Shown: piece after piece, positions 1 through 4,900 of the stretch
How the letters are laid out: the number at the start of each line of letters is the position of its first letter
Position numbering within the stretch: the first letter of the stretch is position 1
Source of the DNA: Bacillota bacterium
Lineage (GTDB): Bacteria > Bacillota > Clostridia > Lachnospirales > Lachnospiraceae
DNA length: 6,995 nt
NCBI GenBank assembly: GCA_023443225.1
Contig: JAEZVF010000116.1
Coordinates: 1 to 6,995 of the forward strand
Reading direction: 5' to 3'
Translations under genes and position numbers: made by a program
Notes under the pieces: generated by a model
Told to the model about the DNA's origin: nothing
What the model saw: the letters and a program-made list of their open reading frames with translations, nothing else
Databases searched by the model: none

Positions 1-42
1 CATCCATTTGGTATGTGCCAAACTGTTTGCCTTATTGGCCAT
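1..42 (-). CDS. tnpA: IS200/IS605-type transposase TnpA, N-terminal fragment (cut by window edge)
   Basis: The minus strand from 42 reads M-A-N-K-A-N-S-L-A-H-T-K-W-M and then leaves the window. From memory, the S-L-A-H-T-K-W stretch is the typical start of the single-strand Y1 (HUH) transposases of the IS200/IS605 family, which cut and rejoin the top strand at hairpin-bearing ends. The HUH motif and catalytic tyrosine lie outside the window, so activity cannot be judged. The start is supported by a strong ribosome site, GGAAAGGTGA (57 to 48), five bases upstream. That site lies inside a long hairpin (44-108). Fourteen residues are too few for certainty, but the match together with the structured leader makes this reading better than an unknown ORF. 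Confidence 0.72.
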   Translation of the reverse strand, partial: MANKANSLAHTKWM

Positions 43-43
43 T

Positions 44-111
44 AAAATCACCTTTCCTTTCGTTATAAATTGGCTTGAACAACCTTATTATAACGGAAAG
101 GTGATTTTTTT
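44..111. promoter_or_regulatory. Long hairpin over the tnpA ribosome site; also a rightward terminator
   Basis: Bases 44-57 pair perfectly with 95-108. After a 4-base bulge (58-61), bases 62-68 pair with 88-94, leaving a loop of about 19 bases. Read leftward, the inner arm contains the whole tnpA ribosome site, so an RNA covering both arms would hide it. Read rightward, the stem is followed by seven T (105-111), as in an intrinsic terminator. IS200-family leaders are known to use such structures to block outside transcription and limit transposase synthesis. The pairing is seen directly; the effect is inferred. Confidence 0.7.
87..92 (-). promoter_or_regulatory. Possible -10 box for tnpA inside the hairpin loop
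   Basis: A perfect TATAAT reads leftward at 92 to 87, with no convincing -35 box at normal spacing. If it is used, transcription would start near 80, so the RNA would lack the outer stem arm (95-108) that masks the ribosome site. The assignment is weak because a six-base match is common in AT-rich DNA. Confidence 0.35.
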
Positions 112-128
112 GTATAACAAACACCGCG

Positions 129-145
129 CACCCGCATAGCGGGTG
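129..145. repeat. Perfect palindrome, 7-bp stem, in the IS end
   Basis: CACCCGC (129-135) pairs with GCGGGTG (139-145) around a 3-base loop. It is GC-rich in an otherwise AT-rich stretch and lies between the tnpA leader and the outer end. It is the best candidate for the subterminal hairpin bound by TnpA. It has no T-run on either side, which argues against a terminator. Confidence 0.6.
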
Positions 146-157
146 GTTTATATTTCC

Positions 158-170
158 CACGCTTCGCGTG
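158..170. repeat. Perfect palindrome, 5-bp stem, in the IS end
   Basis: CACGC (158-162) pairs with GCGTG (166-170) around TTC. It lies 12 bases outward of the 129-145 palindrome. A further short palindrome, GGGTC-AC-GACCC, follows at 178-189. One of these may be the true end hairpin; the sequence alone cannot decide which. Confidence 0.5.
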
Positions 171-194
171 CTCAACAGGGTCACGACCCATAAG

Positions 195-225
195 AAAAAA
201 CGCTCTCTATCGATCAGAGAGCGTT
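195..225 (-). terminator. Intrinsic terminator of the lipoprotein gene
   Basis: AACGCTCTCT (199-208) and AGAGAGCGTT (216-225) form a perfect 10-bp stem with a 7-base loop. Read leftward, the stem runs into six T (200 to 195), directly downstream of the lipoprotein stop at 248. Rightward there is a weaker T-tract (230-235), so some bidirectional action is possible. Confidence 0.88.
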
Positions 226-247
226 GTAATTTTTTGTTTATATTATC

Positions 248-625
248 TTATTTTTCTGCTTTTTCATCTTTTACAAAATACATTTTAGTGCCTTCTAACT
301 CGAAAAGCAGTTTTGAATCTGTGATCGGACATTCAATGACTTCTCCATCAGATTTTATAGTAATAACATTGTCCTTTTCTGACCAGGTACCCTCTCCATT
401 TTCAGTTCCAAAATTAAGTGTTACTTTTTTTGCGTCAAATTTAATGGTTGCAGCATCCATAGCACTTGCTAACAGTTCCCCTTCAAGTACGATTCCCTCA
501 GCTTCCACTGAATTTAAAGTCCAGGTTGTTCCTACGTAAACAGAATCATTTTTTGCTCCACATCCTACCAGCATAGCCCCAAGCATCATTAAAATTGCAA
601 ATAAAATTGATAACCTTTTTTTCAT
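248..625 (-). CDS. Small secreted lipoprotein of unknown function, lipocalin-like beta fold possible
   Basis: The product is 125 aa. It opens with a lipoprotein signal peptide: K2-K3-R4, a hydrophobic core, then lipobox L19-V20-G21-C22, so it should be lipid-anchored on the outer face of the membrane. The rest is short alternating strands with two telling stretches, GTTWTL (32-37) and GTWSEKDNVITI (79-90). This pattern resembles small Firmicute lipoproteins with a lipocalin-like or META-like barrel; that is from memory and no ligand can be named. I chose ATG at 625 because AAGGGAG (640 to 634) sits 8 bases before it. An in-frame GTG at 634 would add three residues but overlaps this ribosome site. 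The gene is monocistronic, with its own promoter (701-729) and terminator (195-225), and is divergent from the LytTR gene. A second cysteine, C99, lies in the mature part. Confidence 0.85.
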   Translation of the reverse strand: MKKRLSILFAILMMLGAMLVGCGAKNDSVYVGTTWTLNSVEAEGIVLEGELLASAMDAATIKFDAKKVTLNFGTENGEGTWSEKDNVITIKSDGEVIECPITDSKLLFELEGTKMYFVKDEKAEK

Positions 626-633
626 AACTTCCA

Positions 634-640
634 CTCCCTT
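634..640 (-). promoter_or_regulatory. Ribosome site deciding the lipoprotein start
   Basis: AAGGGAG reads leftward with 8 bases to the ATG at 625. It overlaps the alternative GTG start at 634, which rules that start out in practice. Confidence 0.75.
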
Positions 641-700
641 TTTTTGTAATTAATTTGATTCTCTCAGTACTACTTTTATATTAATACCGAGTCCTGGTAA

Positions 701-729
701 ATTTTATTATAATATATAATTCTAGTCAA
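701..729 (-). promoter_or_regulatory. SigA-type promoter of the lipoprotein gene
   Basis: Leftward, TTGACT (729 to 724) and TAAAAT (706 to 701) are separated by exactly 17 bases. This predicts a start near 694 and a leader of about 70 bases before the ATG at 625. The -35 box lies 49 bases from the -35 box of the divergent LytTR promoter, so one regulator could act on both. Confidence 0.7.
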
Positions 730-778
730 TGATTTTGTCGCATAATGCATGTTTATGGTGTAAAAATCAATAAAACAT

Positions 779-806
779 TTGCAATTTAACACAATTATGG
801 TATATT
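779..806 (+). promoter_or_regulatory. SigA-type promoter of the LytTR gene, extended -10
   Basis: TTGCAA (779-784) and TATATT (801-806) lie 16 bases apart. The -10 box is preceded by TGG (798-800), giving the TGn extension that strengthens weak promoters. The predicted start is near 813, leaving a leader of about 24 bases. Confidence 0.6.
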
Positions 807-836
807 TGTTACATCAGGGTGGAAAAATAGGGGATT

Positions 837-1559
837 ATGATGAAACTTGTAATTTTAGATTCAATTACTACAGACAGAAATCAATTGATGGTTTCTTTAG
901 AAAGATATTTTCAAAATCGACTGATTAATTTTTCGTTAAGTGAGTTTTCATTTCATCAAAAAATGTTTGAACGTGTAAATTTCCAAAGTGAAAAACTCCC
1001 ATGTTGTTTTATTAACTTATCAGAAAGTGAGCAAAATGGCCTGGAAATAGGACTTAAAATTCGTGAAATGAATCAGGATAGTATTATATTCTTTACTTCC
1101 AACAGTCCCCGGTATGCAGCTGAAGCTTATAAAATGCAAGCGGATGGATATTTTCTTAAGCCTGTTCAAACCAAAGAATTAGAAGCATCTCTTGATAAAA
1201 GTTTAAAAAATATAAATTTTATTTACAAGAAAATTCAAATCCGTTCAGATTATATGACAATGAATATACCCCTTAAGGATATTATCTACATTGAAGTGTT
1301 TAATAAAACCTGTATTATTTATACAAGACAAAAAACAATTACAAGTTTAATATCATTAAGTGAATTAGAAGAAAGATTAAAAAAAGAAGGATTTATCCGA
1401 TGTCATAAAAGCTATCTGGTTAATATGAATTTTATTGAAGAATATAACAATTCTGGTTTTTTTCTCACAACTAAACAGTTCATTCCCATATCAAAGCGGG
1501 AACGTTTGAAGCATCGTGAAACACATTTGAATTGGCTATGGAAGACTTTACCTGATTAA
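837..1559 (+). CDS. LytTR-family transcription regulator with a degenerate receiver domain
   Basis: This is a 240-aa two-domain regulator, of normal length for AgrA/LytR-type response regulators. Residues 3-125 follow the receiver fold: a first strand with one acid (D8, where two acids are usual), switch T87 (FFTS) and K108-P109 (YFLKPV) are kept. The phospho-acceptor position in CCFINLSESEQNG is N60 instead of Asp, so ordinary phosphorylation is unlikely. Residues 133-235 are the LytTR DNA-binding domain, with YIEV (151-154), RCHKSYLVNM (188-197) and PISKRERLK (217-225). No histidine kinase gene is in the window. AGGGG (829-833) sits 3 bases from the ATG at 837 and 6 from the next ATG at 840, so the true start is probably 840, one residue shorter. 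It is divergent from the lipoprotein gene and followed by a four-Cys mini-protein. The gene is very AT-rich. The direct targets are unknown. Confidence 0.9.
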   Translation: MMKLVILDSITTDRNQLMVSLERYFQNRLINFSLSEFSFHQKMFERVNFQSEKLPCCFINLSESEQNGLEIGLKIREMNQDSIIFFTSNSPRYAAEAYKMQADGYFLKPVQTKELEASLDKSLKNINFIYKKIQIRSDYMTMNIPLKDIIYIEVFNKTCIIYTRQKTITSLISLSELEERLKKEGFIRCHKSYLVNMNFIEEYNNSGFFLTTKQFIPISKRERLKHRETHLNWLWKTLPD

Positions 1560-1582
1560 TAATTCTTTCATTATTTATATTA

Positions 1583-1611
1583 TTGTAAAATTTTCTCATT
1601 TATTTTATACT
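1583..1611 (+). promoter_or_regulatory. Promoter of the four-Cys mini-protein
   Basis: TTGTAA (1583-1588) and TATACT (1606-1611) are 17 bases apart. The predicted start is near 1618, about 42 bases before the ATG at 1660. No intrinsic terminator separates it from the LytTR gene, so read-through from upstream is also possible. Confidence 0.6.
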
Positions 1612-1659
1612 ATATACAGGTTCAATCATAGCCAATACATTAAAAGGGGAAATGTTAGT

Positions 1660-1836
1660 ATGTCAGAGACTAAATGTAGCAATTACAATTTATGCAAACA
1701 ATATGGTACTTATGGTGAGAGTTGTGAAGAGGATCTTTATTCAGGCATCTACACCGATTGTGATAATAGTGAGAAGCTGATAATAAAAATTCTGGCAAGT
1801 ATTGATCAGAAACTCTCAAAGCTACTGGATAAATAG
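1660..1836 (+). CDS. 58-aa four-cysteine protein, family not recognised
   Basis: A complete small reading frame runs from ATG 1660 to TAG 1834-1836. AAAAGGGGA (1642-1650) lies 9 bases upstream, and a SigA-type promoter and a strong terminator frame it, so it is very likely expressed. The N-terminal half holds four cysteines (C6, C12, C22, C34) among polar and aromatic residues (NYNLC, QYGTYGESC, GIYTDC). The C-terminal part, 37-58 (starting SEKLIIKILASI), looks like an amphipathic helix with a regular Leu/Ile spacing. There is no signal peptide or membrane segment, so it is probably cytoplasmic. The cysteines could bind a metal or form disulfides; the spacing (5, 9 and 11 residues between them) matches no motif I know. 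It sits 100 bases after the LytTR gene on the same strand. A link between the two is only inferred. I do not recognise the family. Confidence 0.72.
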   Translation: MSETKCSNYNLCKQYGTYGESCEEDLYSGIYTDCDNSEKLIIKILASIDQKLSKLLDK

Positions 1837-1883
1837 ATATAAAAAGAGGAGCCGCACAAAGCGAACTCCTCTTTTTATATCTA
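1834..1883. terminator. Bidirectional terminator between convergent genes
   Basis: Bases 1834-1850 pair perfectly with 1867-1883 (17 bp). The core is AAAAAGAGGA / TCCTCTTTTT, so each direction sees a stem followed by a T-run. The loop can fold further (CGC 1853-1855 with GCG 1861-1863). It serves the mini-protein from the left, whose TAG stop forms part of the stem, and the surface-protein gene from the right, whose stop is at 1926. Confidence 0.9.
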
Positions 1884-1925
1884 ATGGAAATACAAATGAT
1901 AACGCTAATTAAGACCAATCATTGC

Positions 1926-4900
1926 CTACTGCTGTGACTTTTCCTTTGTTGTTAACATAATTCCATTAGCATCAATCTCGTAACCATCAATTATTGTACT
2001 CTTAGCGAGAGAACCATCGGCATAAAAGTAATACCATTTTCCGTCGATCTGGAGCCATTTTTCAGCAATCATGACACCATAAGTATCAAAATAATATTGA
2101 TTCTCCTTCCAGCCATTTGCAAAAGTACCATCTTTAAAAAACATCCATTCACCGGAATCATTTCTTACCCACCCTTGGGCAGTTTCCCTGAAAATCATCA
2201 GCTCAACAAAGCGGCGCAGCACTGCCGAGGCCTCGGCACGGGTAGCATTCCCCTGGGGATCGTAATAGTTATTGTTTTTGCCTTGTATAATACCAGCCAT
2301 CTGAATGCGCTTCACAGAAGGAGAAGCCCAAATACCAATTTTAGCGTTATCGGCAAAGGTGTTCTGCTTGTGAACCTCCGGCAGCTTGAATCCGATAGCA
2401 GCGGCATACCGGTCCATAATAACCGCCATCTGCTCACGAGTTACAGGGCCATCCGGATCAAACTTACCACCACTGACGCCGTCCAGAATGTTATTTTTCA
2501 CGCCCCATTCGATATAGCCCATGTAATAGGCGTCGGTTTTTACATCATTGAAACTGGATTTCTTGTAAGCGCTGGTGTCGGCATTGGCCAAACGCCCCAG
2601 TGCTGCAGCAAACATCCCACGTGTCATATAAGAATCAGGACTGAACGTGGTGGAGCTTGTGCTGGTCAGAATCCCTCTGTTTACAGCAAAGAGAATATCC
2701 TCCTTTGCCCAATGCTGGTTAATGTCAGTAAAGCTGGTACCACCCTTGCAGGCTATTCCATAAGTGGAGAAATGGCTGGTGGAAAATACTACCGTTCCGC
2801 GATTTGCATCATAGCTGGAGTCAGTGAGATAAGTCACTTTTCCATTTGCGTCTGCATAAACGGCGCAAATGTTGCCAGCAGCCTCGCCTTTTTGCAGGGT
2901 ATAGGGAATCTCCACGCTGACACTGCCATTACCGAAATCGGTTACGGATTCTCCGCTGTCTTTAAGTGCCTTAAAATCATAGGCCGGTCGGTTGCCAATG
3001 GCGGCTTTTGCATCACCGGACAACTTGGAATTGTCCATTCGGATAGCGGAAAGCTGGACGTCGGTATTTGCCTGTCGGCTGATTTCCGTTACCGCAGCAA
3101 GATTAATGCCAATGGTAAGATCAGGGTGGTCAATAACAAGCTGAACGTTGACAATCTTATTACCGATGATCTGCTCCTGTGTTGTCTTTGGCAGGTTAAC
3201 TGTCAAGGTGTTTGCGTCCTTGCCATCTGTTGTGACATGAATAATTGCCGTAATATCACTGGCATTCACACCTTTTTTTACCGCGGAATTCTTTGCGTCT
3301 GCAATCGCATCGGTAATGTTTTTGTCGGTCAGGCTGACATTGGCGTTACCCTCATTGTCAACTGTGGCTTTGTTTTCAGTGCTGCCGTTAACAGACTCAG
3401 TGGGTTTTGCAGATTGTGCTGCTGTATCTGAGCTAATGCCGGAACCACCTCCACCTCCATTTCCAGATCCGCCACCATTTCCACCTGTATAAGGTGAGGC
3501 CGTGATGGTAATGGTTTTCTGCTCTGTTGTTTGGTTTTGTCCGCCTTTGGACAACGTAACAGTAAAGGTGTAGCTGCCATCTGTACCACTTGGATTTGCT
3601 GATGTTCCGGCAATTGGTGGGATGTAACTAATTTTATTGATAGTAATTGTTATGCCGCTGTTATTGATTTGCGTTTCTGCGGTGGACTTCAAGGCTGCTT
3701 TAATCACATCCTCATTTGGTGCAGCCGCTTGGGTCATATTGCTATAGCCTGCGTTTTGTGCAGCTGTTTTCGCTGCTGCAAGAAGTTGCGCATCCGTTGG
3801 AGCAGACAGTTTAAAAATCACACTGACAGTAACCGCATAGACGGGCATGGTGAAGCTGCCGTTTGTAACAGTCTCGTTTGTGTTTGTGTCGCTTGTTTTG
3901 CAGACGGTAATGCTATCTACCTCATAGCCGCTGTCTGCGGTGGGTACGATGGTGACAGTATCACCGGATTGTGCCGAGCTTACCGTGCTGCCGTTTACCG
4001 TTACGATGTAGCTTCCATTAATGGCGTGGTTGGCGGTTATGGCATAGGTAGAGAAGCTAATCACCACGGCATCACTGCCGGACATGATTAATTGTCTGCT
4101 CCCAATTTCGCCGTTGCTTGCTGTAATTGGGTTTGTACCGTCAGTGGCATTGGCAATTACAGCAGGTTTTTCCATACTGCCAACAATGAGTTTGCCACTG
4201 GATCCGTCATTAGCGGAAGCGATAGCCGCAGAATCCGTGGCTGTGCCATTTTTGGCTGTGATTGTACCGCCAGTAATTTTCACTGTCAAAAAGCCACTAA
4301 TGATACCGTAACTGGACTGGGCTTCGCCACCGGTCCCAGTGACATTTCCACTGGTGATTTCCACTGCACCCAAGGCAAGGATGCCCACACTGAAAGTATT
4401 TGTTCCACTTAGCTCACTGCCGGTGCCGGTGACGTTGCCTCCTGCAATGGAGATGTTCCCTTGCATCGATGCCAATCCGTAGCCCTGACGTACACCATCA
4501 GAGCCACATTCGCCAGTAACAATGCCGCCTGTTATTTCCATATTGCCTTGGGAGATGATACCAATGCTTTGAACCTTTCCCGATCCTCCCCAACCAGTAA
4601 TAGAACCACTGCTGATATTTAATGTTTCATCGGAATAGATGCCGCAGCTTTTGTTATCAGAACCTGTTGATACACCGCGGCCACCATAGGCGTTGACAGT
4701 GCCGGTAGAAAAGTCCAGCGCTCCGCAGCTGTAAATACCATAGCTGCTGCCTTCTTTCTGGCTGTCGCTGTTGGTATATGCAGCTGTACCTGCTCGGGCA
4801 TTCAGTGTTCCCCCACCATTTATGTGCAATGCACCCTTGCCGTAAAGACCATAGGTAAAAACATCCTCACTATCTGAGGAAGTATAACCGCTTATGAGGG

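Larger units (their letters stand above)
1..190 (-). mobile_element. Upstream end of an IS200/IS605-like insertion sequence (partial)
   Basis: The segment holds the first codons of tnpA, a structured leader (44-108) and, further out, palindromes at 129-145, 158-170 and 178-189. Elements of this family have no terminal inverted repeats. Their ends carry subterminal hairpins that TnpA recognises, which fits this layout. The outer boundary is not marked by any repeat. I place it at about 190 because the terminator of the neighbouring lipoprotein gene begins at 195. The rest of the element lies left of the window. Confidence 0.6.

Noticed and set aside
168..539. A 123-codon plus-strand frame across the IS end and lipoprotein gene
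   Set aside because: It starts inside an IS hairpin, crosses a terminator and is antisense to the lipoprotein, which has a lipobox, ribosome site and promoter.
616..645. Two seven-T tracts at the start of the lipoprotein gene as a phase-variation switch
   Set aside because: Seven-base runs are common in AT-rich DNA and shorter than typical slippage tracts. One encodes the normal Lys-rich signal-peptide start.
1652..1780. Alternative 42-codon plus-strand frame starting at ATG 1652
   Set aside because: Its ATG is only two bases after the GGGG of the ribosome site, too close for initiation. The ATG at 1660 is well spaced and its frame ends exactly at the terminator.
1670..1918. An 82-codon minus-strand frame downstream of the giant gene
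   Set aside because: It runs through the bidirectional terminator and antisense to the four-Cys mini-protein, without a ribosome site or domain. The plus-strand frame has promoter, ribosome site and terminator.
2097..3431. A 444-codon open frame on the plus strand, opposite the surface-protein gene
   Set aside because: It is the antisense of the SLH, beta-rich and linker coding region. It has no ribosome site, no recognisable domain and a cysteine-rich random-like composition, whereas the minus frame shows clear domains.
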